From contig CM061069.1 of assembly GCA_030762895.1 (NCBI GenBank), positions 24,609,404-24,673,403 of the forward strand: a stretch of DNA of 64,000 nucleotides, written 5' to 3'. Positions 44,831 to 57,120 of this stretch are shown piece by piece. Under the pieces are notes generated by a model. It was not told the origin of the DNA and ran no database searches. It was given only the letters and a program-made list of their open reading frames with translations. Source of the DNA: Sophora flavescens. Taxonomy: Eukaryota > Streptophyta > Magnoliopsida > Fabales > Fabaceae. Position 1 is the stretch's first letter; every line of letters begins with the position of its first letter. The translations under genes and the position numbers were made by a program.

Positions 44831-46578
44831 TGTTAGACTCAGTGACTTAGAGATTTTGATATATGACAAATACAATTTAATGTGTATGCAAGTGTTTTAG
44901 TATCAAATTGCAAAGACAGGTATCAAGCAGTGATCAACAAGTTCATTAAGAAAATTCAAGAAAAATATTCAAGGAAGAACTTGAAGAAATCAAAAGAGCT
45001 ACATGGAGGAATCAAAGAGCAAAGACAAAGATCAAGGAATCATCAAGACAAAAGCTTAAAGGAGAAATTAGATTTAAGTCTTAGATGATTTGTAAGAGAA
45101 AGAAATCTCTTAGTCACAAAATAGCTCAATGAAAATGATTTTTGGAAATAAGAAGCGCTCGTCCACTAAAGTGACAGAAGTGCTCGTCCACTAAAGTGAT
45201 AGAAGCGCTCGTCCAACACAAGTGATAGAAGCGCTCGTCCAACAAAGTGACAGAAGTGCTCGTCCACTAAAGTGATACAAGCGCTCGTCCACTAAAGTGA
45301 CAGAAGCGCTCGTCCAATAAAGTGACAGAAGTGCTCGTCTACTAGGTTACGTTCTTTGGACTTGCTAAATCTTTAATGAGACGAGCCGTCCAATGACGTG
45401 GCATATGGAGCTCATCTACTAGATTACGTTCAACCAGTTAAAACAGTATCCATCTAATGAAGTAGCATATGGAGCTCGTCTACTATCAACTACGAGCCCT
45501 GAGGATTGAAGATGGCGCAATCTTATTTCAAGAACCAAGAATCAAGAAAACAGATACTGTTATCAGATCCAAATCCGTTTTGATTGATCCCAATGACTAT
45601 AACTTGTTTTCTATATAAGGAGGGATCAAAGGAACACTTTTACAACAATAACAATATCATATCATAACAACAGAACAATACACATATCATTCATCATCTT
45701 TCTTGAGCTTATTGTGAAAAGAGTGTTTCAATACTCATAAGTGCTTCAATTTGTTTATCTAACTATTGAGAGTTAGGAATCAATTTTTTGTTTTATTTGA
45801 TTGTAAAGAGAGAGGGAGTCTCTCAGAGTGATTAGGGTGAGGTATCCCTAAGGAAGAACATTGAGGCTCTTCACAAGAGTGTGGTATCTCGAGGTGAAGT
45901 AGTGCTCTGTGGTGTAAGGTTTTTCAAGCTACCTAGCTAAAGCTTGTTGTGTTAGTGTGTGAAACCCACAGGTGGAGTGGGGACTGGATGTAGGTCACAG
46001 TGGTGGTGAATGAACCAGGATAAATCTGGTTGTGTGGTATCTCTAAACTCAGACTCTTTTACTTTCTGTTTATGTTCAAGAACCTGTGATTTTGATGTTT
46101 AAAGTTCAATATAATTTTTGTTCTTGATCTGTATAAACTGTATTGAAACCTGAGTCTGATTATAATCAAGTATGTGTTATCAGTGTTCAAAACTGAGTTG
46201 ATCAAAACCATTCTTGATTGCTGAAACTGAACTAATAACTGAAAATGAAACCTGCAAGTTTGTTCTTGATTGTTAATGCTTGTATCTGAAACTTGCATAA
46301 CTTGTTCTTAATCTTTAAAGGCTTAATCAATTTCTGTATTATGTTATTATTGAGTTTTGAATCTGAACCTATTCTGTGATCTATTAATTCTGAATCGATC
46401 TTTCTTATCCTCGTCACCTTCTATTCAAGATTTTATATAAACCCTTCATTGATTTTGTAAAATATCCTGAGGCCACAATTCTGAAAAGTAAAGTTTTGTG
46501 AAAAGTTTTTAAAAGGGAAAGATTTTAAAGAAAACTCAATCCCCCCCCCACTCTTGAGTCGTTGAAGCCAAAACAACA
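44831..46578 (+). repeat. Element B 3' LTR
   Basis: 1,748 bp, TGTTAGACTC..AACAACA. Contains the 25-bp minisatellite at about 45151-45340. Followed by the AAATG target duplication (46579-46583). Confidence 0.9.
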
Positions 46579-46583
46579 AAATG

Positions 46584-47950
46584 GAAGCTGAACCACAAAG
46601 CCATATACAACATTATTTGTGCTCTTAGTTCTGAAGAGTTTGAAAAGGTTTGTGCCTGTGATTCTGCTAAAGAAATATGGGGTACTTTAGTTGTCACACA
46701 TGAAGGAACAACCAAAGTCAAAGAATCAAAAATTGTCATACTTGTCAGAAAGTATGAACTGTTTCTCATGGAGGAAGGAGAATCTGTTCCAAACTATCAT
46801 CAATGGCCTAAAATCTCTTGGCAAAATTTATACTAATACTGAGAAGGTTGGAAAGATACTAAGGAGTCTATCTAAGCAGTGGAGGCCTTTGGTCACGGCT
46901 ATTTCCCAAGCCAAGGATCTCACTACCTTGACTCTGGATGAACTTCTTGGTACACTCATTGTTCATGAGCAAGAACTTGGAGATGAAATTGCTACAAAGA
47001 AGGGCAAGTCAATTGCTCTAAAGGTTGTTCAAAATTCAGCAAAAGCTTCCAAGGCTCTGAAGGCAGACGAGTCATCTAGTGATGCTGACCTGTCTGAACC
47101 TGAGGATTCTGAAAGTGATGAAGAGTTGTCTTTCCTAACCAGGAAGATAAAGATTTTCTTACAGAAAAAGAAGTTCAGAAAGGATAAGCCATTCAGAAGG
47201 ATCAACAAGGATAAGAACTTTAAAGAATCCACTTCAACAGACAAGAGTTCAATTGTCTACTGTTAGTGCAAGAAGCCTGGTCACATCAAAGCTGACTGTC
47301 CTCAACTTAAGAAAGCCCCTTTTAAGAAGTTCTTCAAAAAGAAGAATAAAGGGATGATGGTTACTTGGGAGGATCTGGAGTCAACATCTTCTGATGAAGA
47401 GACGGAGGAAGAAGCTAATCTCTGTCTGATGGCTAACACTGACTCAAATAATGAGGTACATTCTGACTATGAGGAATTACTTGATGCCTATGAAGAGTTG
47501 CTGGAGGAATCCAACTGCTTATCTAAGGCCTTCAAAACCCTCAAGAGAGAGTATGTAAAGCTCATTAGTGAGCATAAACAGAAATCTCAAGAGTGTGAGA
47601 AGCTGACCAAAGAGAACAGTGAGCTGAAGACTGAAAAGTCTGATGAAGCTAAGATCTCAAGTGAAACATCACAATCTGAAGAGGTTGAAAAACTTCAACA
47701 GAAAGTAGAAGATCTCACTTCTGATCTTACCAAATTTGTTAGTGGCACAGACAATCTGACTAAGCTGCTTGACTGTTAGAGACACTCCCTTAACAAAGAA
47801 GGTATTGGATAAGTCCATCAGACACATCATAAAGTATCAACTAAAACTTCTAAAGTGTCTATTGTATCAACAATAATTAAATCCATACCTGTCTGGAATT
47901 TATGTGGAAAAACTGGACATGTTATGTCTAAGTGTATCTATGAACATCCT
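46584..47950 (+). pseudogene. Element C gag, remainder
   Basis: Continues the gag interrupted at 30774. The capsid region includes CDSAKEIWGTLVVTHEG. A roughly 20-bp loss near 46789, judged against element A, shifts the frame; an open run follows (46691-47266: VGKILRSLSKQWRPLVTAIS). The first knuckle reads C-stop-CKKPGHIKADC (TAG at 47264). A second open run (47354-47779) is acidic and coiled-coil-like (EELLDAYEELLEESNCL). In the second knuckle the first Cys is Trp (WNLCGKTGHVMSKC, about 47900-47941). The sequence leaves element C at about 47950. Confidence 0.85.
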
Positions 47951-48215
47951 ATTTTGATCGGGTCTTTTTTTTTTAGTCTTCACTAAAAATAAAAAAAAAT
48001 CATTTAATTTTGATGTTTGTTTTTATTTATCCCAAAATCCAAAAAAAAAATTAAAAACAAGAATCACAAAAAGATTTTTAATTTTTAGTTTATGTTACAC
48101 TTTTAGTTTGTTTTATTGGATGAGAAACTGCCAAGCCCAATACAAGTTCTTTGACCCATGGCCCAGCTCCACATTTTTTTTAACCCACTCTCTACACTAT
48201 CAGAAACACTCTTCG

Positions 48216-49072
48216 GGTCCATTTGGATTGATGGAATTGGATGGAATGGAGCGGAATGGAATGGTATAAGTTATGATTTCATTGTTTGGATTTTTTAAAA
48301 ATGGATGGAATGGAACATGGTGGGATCTATTCCATCCCCTCCTCTTGTTTTTCTTCCCTCCTAATTTGAGGTATGCAATGAAATCATTTAATTAATTAAT
48401 TCCTAATTTATCCCTGTTTATTTGACATACACAAGTTTATTATGAAAGAAAGAAACGTACCACAGAATCAAGATGGGGTGGGTTGTGGTGAGAGTGATAG
48501 ATGCTGGAAACGGAGTGAAGGAGGCGAGGGGGAAGAGGGAGATTGCGAGAAAGAAGGTTGACGGCAGAGAAGAGGGTCTTGGTGTCGATGGCATAGCCAT
48601 TGCCATTACCATTGTTAAGCTCATGCTCCTGTTCCATGGCGGGAGCGAGGAAGGGACAGCGTGGCAACGGTCCCTTTTTCTCTTTAACTACGTTAATTTT
48701 TTTTTTAAATTTGTGTAATCTTTATTTTTTTTAATTTTGATTTTTATATTATAAAATATATATTTAAACTCATAACATATATATTATATAAATTCAATAT
48801 ATAAAATAGAAGTGTTAAAAATAAAAATAATTGATTAATTTAGTATTGATTATTATAAATATTTAATTATTGACCTTTTTATTTTATAAAAATGATAGTA
48901 TTTCTTTTTAAATAAGGGTAAAAAAAATAATAAAAATATAAATCATTCTATTCCGTCCATTTTCCAAATGATGGAATGTGAACTTTGTTTCATTCCATCA
49001 TCAAATATCCAAACAATAATATGATATTTTTATTCCGTTCCGTTCCATCATGTTCCATCGATCCAAACCAAG
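48216..49072. mobile_element. TIR element within the insert
   Basis: Ends are inverted repeats: TTTGGATTGATGGAA..GATGGAA at the left, and at the right the complement of TTTGGATCGATGGAA..GATGGAACGGAACGGAAT. The interior is AT-rich at the right, and a short open frame at 48473-48718 has no recognisable motif. A short CTTC occurs at both outer flanks but the duplication is too weak to assign a superfamily. Confidence 0.65.
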
Positions 49073-49079
49073 GCTTCCC

Positions 49080-49560
49080 CAACCCTAGCCGTCACCGTCT
49101 CCTCTCCCATGTCTATCACGTTTCTTTTTCCCTTCATCCCAAATCATATCTTTCGTTTCTTGCCGCACATGATCCCTGCAAGTGCGAAAATCTCGCATTC
49201 TTCTTTCTTTGTCTCGTGATTTCGTTTCATCAAATCAGAATCACGAAACTTCATGGTGGCTCGGATTTCTCTCCGGTTCTCACGTTCTTGAGGTGGAATA
49301 AGCGAACGTAAGCATTATTTCATTCCTTTCTTACTCCCAACTTGAAATTAATGGGGATTTGGTTTTGATTTCTGCAGATTAACAACAAAGGTGCGATTGG
49401 GACTCTATAAACAAGATGAAAATTGCGAGTAGAAAGGTGGGAGAGGATGAAAACAACAACAAGAACCAAGAGAGGAAGAGAGAAACAGAAGTGAAAACTT
49501 ACAGGAATAGAGTACAAAGAGTGTTTGAGGTGGAGAGCATTTGGAGTTTGGAGTAAAGCC
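49080..49560 (+). pseudogene. Captured gene fragment, exon plus intron
   Basis: A GC-richer, CT-rich stretch reads like the 5' end of a plant gene: a leader with AACCCTAGCCGTCACC and an exon-like segment up to about 49307, then GTAAGCATTATTTC..TTTCTGCAG (about 49308-49378), a well-formed intron. The following piece has stops in all useful frames. I cannot name the source gene. Confidence 0.4.
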
Positions 49561-50649
49561 AGAAGAGGAGTGTGCTTTTGATTAGGAAAAGTTTTAGCAC
49601 TTTCACAATTGTTCTTAGCATTGGTAAACCATAGTAATGTTTTTGTTTTATTCTTTCATCTGCATTGAAGTCGTTTGCAAATGGTTACTGAATATTCATG
49701 TTTCTGTGCTATTTGAGTAATTAAACTTTTGTTTTATGTGATGTTACTTGTTGATATGGCTGTTAAGACTTGCTAAGATTGGCTCTCTGTTTTGTTATCC
49801 CTTCTTACGAAATGTATGGTTTAATTTCTGGAGGTGATTACTTTGTTTAGATAGTATGGATGGTGTTGACTATTGAGAGTAATGATAATGTCGTTTGATG
49901 AAAGGCCTAAATGACTATGACATAAAGTATGGGTTTTTTTTGTTAAGGTGTACAATCTGTTTCTAAGTAATCAAGTCAGTAAAGATTAAATTAATTTTTT
50001 TAAGCATTTTTTATGGCTTACATAGTCATATGTTATCTTCTCAATTTGCTGACATGCTAAACAATTGTGATCTTCGTCAGTCATGTTCTTTTTTAGCTCT
50101 GCGGTGTGTGGCTTGTGAATGTGCAGCTAGTGCACAATTTGATTTAATGCAATAAAAATGGGGAATATGAAATAATATGAATAAATGGGTGAGGAGGTAA
50201 ATCTGGTGTAGTTTTGTTTTTGGCATGATTTAAGTTAGGCATTATGGTAACTAAATGTTGAGTTTTAATAGTAGTCTTCAATGCAAAGATTTTGGTCAAT
50301 TTGAGCATCTGGGCTATAATCTGAAACTCAAGGATTCTATGTGAGCATTTCTTTTTCTTTCTTTTTTCTCTTTTTTTTTTCTTTCTTTTTTTGTTTTAAT
50401 TTTTTTTTATTCTTGTAAAAAATAAAATAAGAAATTTTCAATTTTATTTTAGCTTAATCATTAATTAGTAGATAATAGAAACATTAAAATCATTTTTGTT
50501 GTTCGCTAATTTTGATCTTAGGGTAAAAATAAATACTTTGAAGTTTATTAAACATTTGCACAATTAATTTGGGTGACCGTTTTTTTAACAAGTGTATTAG
50601 GGGTGTTGTGGGGTTAAGTCCTCAATATTGAAAATCTCTTTTTATTGTC

Positions 50650-50865
50650 GTCCCTGAAACCAATTATGATGTAGATGTCCTTAATAGGACAAAGAAAACA
50701 CCATTGCTGGTACCTGGACAGTGGTTGCTCGCGACGCATGACATGAGAAAGGTCTATATTCCTAAACCTCCAACTTAAGAAATGATGATATGTTGACTTT
50801 GGAGGCAATCAGAAAAGGAAGGTCATAGGCATTTGTACTATTGGTGGTAAACCCCCTCTTATGGT
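50650..50865 (+). pseudogene. Element C protease remnant
   Basis: Aligns with element A's protease region: ACACCATTGCTGGTACC then GACAGTGGTTGCTCGCG, the DSGCSR site. It is out of frame with what precedes it and carries stops shortly after. Cut off at about 50865 by the next insert. Confidence 0.75.
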
Positions 50866-51690
50866 TGAAGGATTATGATATGTGCCAAGGGGGTAAGTCA
50901 ACTTTTCAACAAGAATGATATGAGCCCAATGAAGACCTTGGATCAAGAAGAAAGTCAAGGACTTTGATGAAGATCTTATTTTCATTAGTGGTGAACCAAC
51001 TGACTTATTTTGGCTGTATCTTGAGCTGCAGGTATCCGATTGATGCATTCTTTGGTGCCTTGGAAAGCTAAGGAAATTTCCTACAACACGGATTTCATGC
51101 CTCTTGACCAGATTCGGTTTCTATCCTGATTATAATAATGGTGGCAGTTATGGATGAATTTTACACGAGTTTATTAGACTTTTTATGTTTTGTTAATTAT
51201 GTGGGAGTTACACTTTTAATTTGAGAAATAAGTGTGACTGCTACATAATGATAGAGAGAGGGTAATAAGTCACTATTAAGTGGCTGAGTTAAGTGTGAGT
51301 TTAGTAAGTCATGAATAGGCTAGTTATGTGGGGGTTATGGAATCATTGGGAAGACAAAGTGTGAAGCCAAATGTTGGCAGCCACACCCCTATATGTAACA
51401 TGCCTAAACACGTGAATAAACAACTTGGATGTTGAATTTGGATTGAAATCCTTTTGTGAGACTTTGTTCTCTTTGGTTCTTGGTAGAGCCAACTATTGTT
51501 CTTATCAAGAATCCAAGATTCTTGTGGCGAACTTTATAGGCTTATCAAACAACCTTGTTTGTGGCGCCTTCACCATTTCTTTCTCTTCCATTTTTTGTTT
51601 CTTTCTTCACTTGATTTTGGCTACAAAGTGTTACACTAAGTTCTTGTCTAAAAATTCAATCAAATAGATCATCAACAAGGCAACCTTCCA
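50866..51690. mobile_element. LTR-like insert in element C (partial)
   Basis: About 825 bp without a counterpart in element A. A segment near 51191-51690 beginning TGTTAATTATGTGGGAG has LTR-like features (CCCCTATATGTAACATGCC, then a T/C-rich stretch). No partner LTR or clear duplication was found, so it may be a solo or truncated LTR. An open frame at 51425-51667 has no known motif. Confidence 0.35.
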
Positions 51691-52527
51691 TTTGGTTGTC
51701 ATCAGATTAAGACACAATTTGCTTAGCATAAGTCAATTATGTGACAGTGGATTTGATGTCTTTTTATGCATAGTTAAAGACTGTAATGACAAAACCCTAT
51801 TTTCAACTAAGAGACAACAAAATCCGTATAAGATTGAAGTATGTCTTGTGTGATGCATGTTAGAGGTAAACAGATAAAATCAAATTTCAAATCTAAAAAC
51901 CAAGTATCAACCTCTAGACCTCTTTAGTTGTTACACGTGGATCTGTTTGGACCAGTTAGTGTTGCTAGCCTGGCAGGAAGAAAATATGGATTTGTCACAG
52001 TTGATGACTACTCTAGATTTACATGGGTACTCTTTCTCAGTACTCTACAAAAGAGTACAAAATGAACAGGGTTTTTGTATCTCTACCCTTAGAAGTGACT
52101 CCCCATGGGGGAGAACAGAATACTTATTAGGCCTTTTCTAAGGAAGACACCTTATGAATTGTGGAAAGGTAATTGTCCCAACATATCTTATTTCCATGCA
52201 TTTGGTTGTAAATGCTTCATTCTGAATACTAAGGATCAACTTGAAAAGTTTGATTCTAAAGTAGATAAAGGCATTTTTGTAGGATATTCTGAAATGTCTA
52301 AAACCTTTAGAATTTACAATTCCAGAACTTTTGTTATTGAAGAATCTGTTCATGTTAAATTCAATGATGGTTTAAAGACTGATAAAGAACTCTCAGATCT
52401 AGAAGATGATCTTGCAGGTCTTGATATAAACAAATCAGAAAGTGAACAACCTGATCTGACCAAGACAGAACCTATGATTGAGCCAAGTGGAGCAGACAAG
52501 TCAGCAGACAAGTCAAGATCTTCATGA
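51691..52527 (+). pseudogene. Element C protease end and integrase, catalytic core deleted
   Basis: Starts in the HNLLSISQLCDSGFDV region, then DLFGPVSVASLAGRKYGF and VDDYSRFTWVLF. Near 52100 the sequence jumps from STLRSD to RILIRPFLRKTPYELWKG, so the segment with the second catalytic Asp context and the catalytic Glu (present in element A) is deleted. An open run then carries the integrase C-terminal part (FHAFGCKCFILNTKDQLEKFD, GIFVGYSEMSK) and an acidic linker to a TGA at 52525. Confidence 0.88.
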
Positions 52528-52559
52528 TGACCTCAAAAGGGACTGGAAGTTCAAAAGGA

Positions 52560-54049
52560 GTAAGAACCGAATCCACTTTAAGAGAATCAAGCAATGTGGT
52601 CTTTATGTCAGAAATAGAGCCAAAACGCATTGAAGAAGCTCGTGAGGATGAAAACTAGATTCTTGTTATGCAAGAAGAACTCAACCAGTTTACCAGAAAT
52701 GATGTTTGGACACTTGTCTCCAAGGCCAAAAACAAATCTGTTATTGGAACAAGATGGGTCTTCAGAAACAAATTGGATGAGGATGGCAAGGTTGTCAGAA
52801 ATAAGGCAAGGTTAGCATCTCAAGGCTATAACCATCAAGAAGGTATTGATTATACTGAAACCGTTGCACATATAGCTTGAATAGAAGCTATCCACATATT
52901 AATGTCATATGCTGCACAACACCAACTAACTCTTTTTCAAATGGATGTATTAAGTGCTTTTCTAAATGGTATAGTTGAAGAAGAAGTGTATGTTAAACAA
53001 CCCCTGGTTTTGAAGATACTGATAAACCAGATCATGTTTTCAAACTTGAAAAGGCATTATATGGTTTGAAACAAGCACCTAGAGCATGGTATGATAGACT
53101 TGGTTCTTTTCTCATGCATAATGGATTTACTAGAGGACAAGTAGATACTACCTTGTTTAAGAAAAGTTCTAAAGAGAATTTTATTATATTCCAAATATAT
53201 GTTGATGATATTATTTTTGAAGCAACTAATGAGAAGCTGTGCAAGGAATTTTCCAAGCTAATGCAAGCAGAATTTGAGATGAGCATGATGAGAGAATTAA
53301 AGTTCTTCCTTGGATTACAAATCAAACAGACAAGTGATGGAATCTACATCCATCAATAAAAGTATACCAAGGAGATACTCAAAAAGTACAAAATGGAAAG
53401 TGCCAAACTAATGAAAACTCACATGCAACCCAATGCAAAACTAAGCAAAGATGATGAAGGTAAAAAGGTAGACCAAACTGTCTATAGAGGTATGATTGGC
53501 TCTCTACTTTACTTAACTTCAAGCAGACCTGACATTCAGTTTCTATATGTGTGCTAGATTCCAATCTGACCCAAGAGAATCTCATCTTAAAACTATTATA
53601 ATCTTGGTTTGTTGTATCTAAGATCAAAAGAATATAGATTAGTGAGATTTTGTGATGCTGATTTTGCTGGAGACAGAATAGAAAGAAAAAGCACTAGTGG
53701 AGGATGTCACTTCATTGGAGAAAATTTAGTCTCCTGATCAAGCAAGAGGTAGATAACTATTGGCTTGTCTACTGCTGAGGCAGAATACATTTTAGCTGCT
53801 AGTTGCTGCTCTCAACTCTTATGGGTAAAACATCAGCTTGAGGATTACTCTATTTATGAGCATAACATATCTGTGGGGTGTGATAATTCTAGTGCCATAT
53901 GCTTAACTAAAAATCCAATTCAGCATTCTAAGGCTAATCATATTGAAATCAAACATCACTTTATAAGGGATTATGTTCAGAAAGGTATCTTTGACGTTAA
54001 GTTTGTTAAAACTGAAAATCAATGGACTGATATTTTCACTAAACCATAA
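52560..54049 (+). pseudogene. Element C reverse transcriptase and RNase H
   Basis: Open pieces: 52668-52880 (MQEELNQFTRNDVWTLVS, TRWVFRNKLDEDGKVV), then a TGA; FQMDVLSAFLNG; the same 1-base loss as element A after EEEVYVKQP; 53066-53359 (MKQAPRAWYDRL, IYVDDIIFEATNEKL with the YVDD box intact) to a TAA; a frameshift near 53540; and 53765-54049 RNase H (STAEAEYILAASCC, HHFIRDYVQKGIF) ending DIFTKP at a TAA. Element C therefore keeps the catalytic Asp pair that A has lost. Confidence 0.9.
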
Positions 54050-54369
54050 TCTAAACATGCATTGCATTGCTGAATGGCATGTCGGATAATTAACCTATCT
54101 ATGCTACTTGTCTTATGTTTTTATATCACCTGTCTGACCATGCTAAGTCACAATGCTAGAACTCAACAGTTTTTGTTAAAATGATTATTAATTATTTAAT
54201 ACCATTTATTAATCTAAAGCTAATCATGTGCACGACAGTTTTTATCTTGAAACCATGCTTTCATAATGTCTAAAGTGGGCACTGTAGTTCCCCACGTAAA
54301 TCGTGTCGTTTTAAAATTAAAAATGTTTATTTCTCTCTTCCAAAACCCTAGAAACTCATTCTCTCTAAA

Positions 54370-55852
54370 ATGACACCATCAAAGCATCTTTCCTCAAAAG
54401 AAATAGCTGATAAGTACAACACGAGGCTCTCTGATGTGGAGAAAATCCTCGCTGGGAAGACGGTGGACCTCCAACAAATGAAGAAATGGGGAATGGATGT
54501 CACAGAGGAGTTGGAATACTCCAAGTCGACCTCCTGCTTTGATCTAAATGAGCTGGTTCATCCCAAGCTTGTCAGAGACTTCTGGACAAGTGTTGTGGTT
54601 CTGACCAGCAAGCTTGATGGAACCAATAGCTTTCGTGCTCGAGTGATGGATACTACTCTTCTCTTCCCCATCAGCTCTCTGGAGCTCGTCACCAAATACC
54701 CTAGAATTGGCGCTGCTTTCAGACCTGAGTGGGAGGATGAGGTGGGAACAGAGAATGTTAACATTTCTATGTATGATGTTCCCAACCCTGAGAACCTTGA
54801 AGCTTGTGTGTATGGTGGTGAAGTGCAGATTCATGCACAAGCTGCCGCTGGAATGCGTGATGCCTAGGAAAGGATCACGAGACAGTGTGACCAAGATGGA
54901 CAGGTTTTCCCTATACCACTTGATTCACAAAATCAAGATGGACATCAATGACCTCATCTACATCTACCTTGAATCACTGATCAAGAGGACCAACATGCAG
55001 ACCTATCCCTATGGAATGTTGTTGACAAGACTCTTCAGGAACAAGCTATTTGTTCCCAGCGATGCTCACTTCATAGACATGTCCTTTCCCATTGACAGGA
55101 AAAACCTGTCTATGATGAACATAGATGGTATCCCTCTAGAAGATGAGGAAGAGGACGAGAAGGAAAAGAAGAAAAAAAAGAAAAAAAAAGAAGCCTGTTG
55201 CTGAGTAGAAGCTGAAGGAGGAACCAATGGTCTCCATTGATGAGTCAGAGATGCCCATCTCTGAAAGAATCTGGAAGACTGCTGGAAAGGTGTCCAGACA
55301 GGACCAGAGTCCTGCTTTGGAGAAGCCATCAGTCTCTGCTGAGACTACTGAGACAGTTGAGCCTTTGAGGTTCAAGCTGAAGAAGCCCTCTCCCAAGAGG
55401 AAGACAAGAGATGTTGTGGCATCATTAGTTGAGTTTGCACAGCCCAGCAAAAGAAGAAGGCTAGTGAAGACCTTTGCCAAGGTCAGACAAGTGGAGTCTG
55501 CACCTAGCAAAGAGGAAGTATCTGCTCAGGGGGAGCAGACAACAAGACCCTTGGAGAAGCCCAAGGAGAAGAAGACTCTCGATTTGGGACTCATTCCCAG
55601 AAAGAGAAGGTATGGCTACCCAGTGCCTTCTGTGGCATCTGCTGAAAGGGTAGAAGTTCCTGCAGAAGAATTAGCTGCAGAGGTTGAAGTTGCTGCTGCA
55701 ATTGATGAAAACCTGTCTGTTGGGACACAAACAGTTGTCCACCCTGAGGCTGACACTCTGTCCCCTTCTCTGTCAAGGAAGAAGCTGAAGCTGTCAAAAG
55801 ATCAACTGGTCCTGTCATCCATCCCTTCTGCACAATCTTCCCCCCTCTAACC
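54370..55852 (+). pseudogene. Element C envelope-like ORF (Sirevirus type), frameshifted
   Basis: Sireviruses such as SIRE1 carry an extra ORF of unproven function after pol, called envelope-like. Here an ATG at 54370 opens 165 codons including LVHPKLVRDFWTSVVVL and ends TAG at 54867. The reading then moves to a second frame with SLYHLIHKIKMDINDLIYIY and MLLTRLFRNKLFVPSDAHF. A purine run (about 55165-55192, encoding poly-Lys) marks another shift and a TAG at 55206. The third piece (55227-55850) is a basic and acidic low-complexity tail with KRRRLVKTF. No clear transmembrane segment is visible in these pieces. Elements A and B have no such ORF. Assignment rests on position and the general resemblance. 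Confidence 0.7.
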
Positions 55853-56908
55853 AAGGTATCCTAAACCCTTCTGTTTCTTCTCCACCTGCCTTATCTGTCC
55901 AACCCCTATCTATAGTGTCCCTATCTTCACCTATCTCCTCTTGTGACACCCTTCTACCCTGCATGTTATAAGCACTTTAAGATAAGCAATTAATAAAATT
56001 TAATCATGAAAGTACTGGATAAAATAAAGCGTCTGTCAACCATGTAAACATATACGGCATGGAGATAGGAAGCAAGGTAAAACAAACAGCATGGCATTAT
56101 CATAGACATACATCAACATATACATATATCAACATACAACAACATCATGTCAACCAAGTATGTTATGCTGTGCAATGCAATACTACTCCGCTACTCCATT
56201 ATGCATGTGGATCCAAACTAACTCAGGATGAACGACTTCGGAGTTACATATCCGTATTGTCCATAAAAGCACCAACACCGACAGTTCACCAAACCTTAGG
56301 TGAACCTCATGGATAGACAACGCATCAAACCGCGGATGCCTCATCACGGGGGGCTGCGGTCACCAAACCATCGGGTGACCAAACCATTGGGCGATCTCCC
56401 CTATGTCGAACCTCCCCCTCAACCATCAACTCCAATGCTCTATGCATGGAAAACATCGAACAATCTCAACCTCCTCCTTGCCTGGGCCATAAAGCTCCCA
56501 GGACTTCAACATCAATATCAACGTGCTTGGGCCAATAAGCACCCAAGACTTTCAACATCAACAACACCTTAGACCCAAACCGTGGGGTCAAGGTTCCCTT
56601 GACTAATAAGCACCAAGGTTCAACTCAACATGCTTGGGCCAATAAGCACCCAAGACTTCAACATCAACGACACCTTAGACCCAAACTGTGGGGTCAAGGC
56701 CCCCTTGGCCAATAAGCACCAAGGTACAACTTATCAACGTGCGGTAACCCAACGGATACCGACTTAACATCTTATTATCTTAATCATCTTAGATAATTAT
56801 TAACCAGGTTGTCAAATCTTCATCTTTGATTAGCTATGTCAACTCATCATTGGGGAATTGGGGTTGGAAACCCCTTAAAAGCCTTTAATTCCATCTTTGT
56901 CTGCTAGG

Positions 56909-57120
56909 GGAGCACGGGCGTGCTTGTCCCCTGCACGGCCGTGCTGGTCAACATAAGTGAAGCAAGGTCGTGCTTTCTATTAGGCACGGTCGTGCTCAGC
57001 AGCACGGTCGTGCTCCTCTGCTGCACGGTCGTGCTTAATGCACGACCAATTTCCAGAATTCAAACTGGGAGCACAGTCGTGCTCCCTGTTCAACACGACC
57101 AAGCTCAATGCACGACAGTA
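56909..57120. repeat. Palindrome cluster 1 in element D LTR
   Basis: Six or more copies of GCACGG(G/T/C)CGTGC-type palindromes within about 210 bp (first at 56911), separated by short unlike spacers. Confidence 0.85.

Larger units (their letters stand above)
30775..46578 (+). mobile_element. Element B: Sirevirus-like Copia element, plus strand
   Basis: LTRs at 30775-32586 and 44831-46578, target duplication AAATG (30770-30774 and 46579-46583). Total span 15.8 kb, of which 6.8 kb is a CACTA transposon (37402-44235). The primer site TGGCATCAGAGC (32589-32600) follows the 5' LTR; the polypurine tract AAAAAGGGGGAG (44817-44828) precedes the 3' LTR. Gag and pol are recognisable along their whole length but contain about ten stops and a frameshifted linker. 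No envelope-like ORF was found. Confidence 0.93.
47950..50650. mobile_element. ~2.7-kb unidentified insert in element C
   Basis: Sequence between C's second zinc knuckle and protease that has no counterpart in element A. It holds a TIR element (48216-49072), then a GC-richer exon-like piece with a GT..AG intron, then AT-rich intron-like DNA with a T/C-rich tract (50345-50415). Its own ends are not resolved. Gene-fragment capture by a Helitron or Pack-type element is one explanation; neither was shown. Confidence 0.5.

Noticed and set aside
48473..48718. 81-codon ORF as a gene
   Set aside because: Inside a TIR element, overlapping frames on both strands, no motif.
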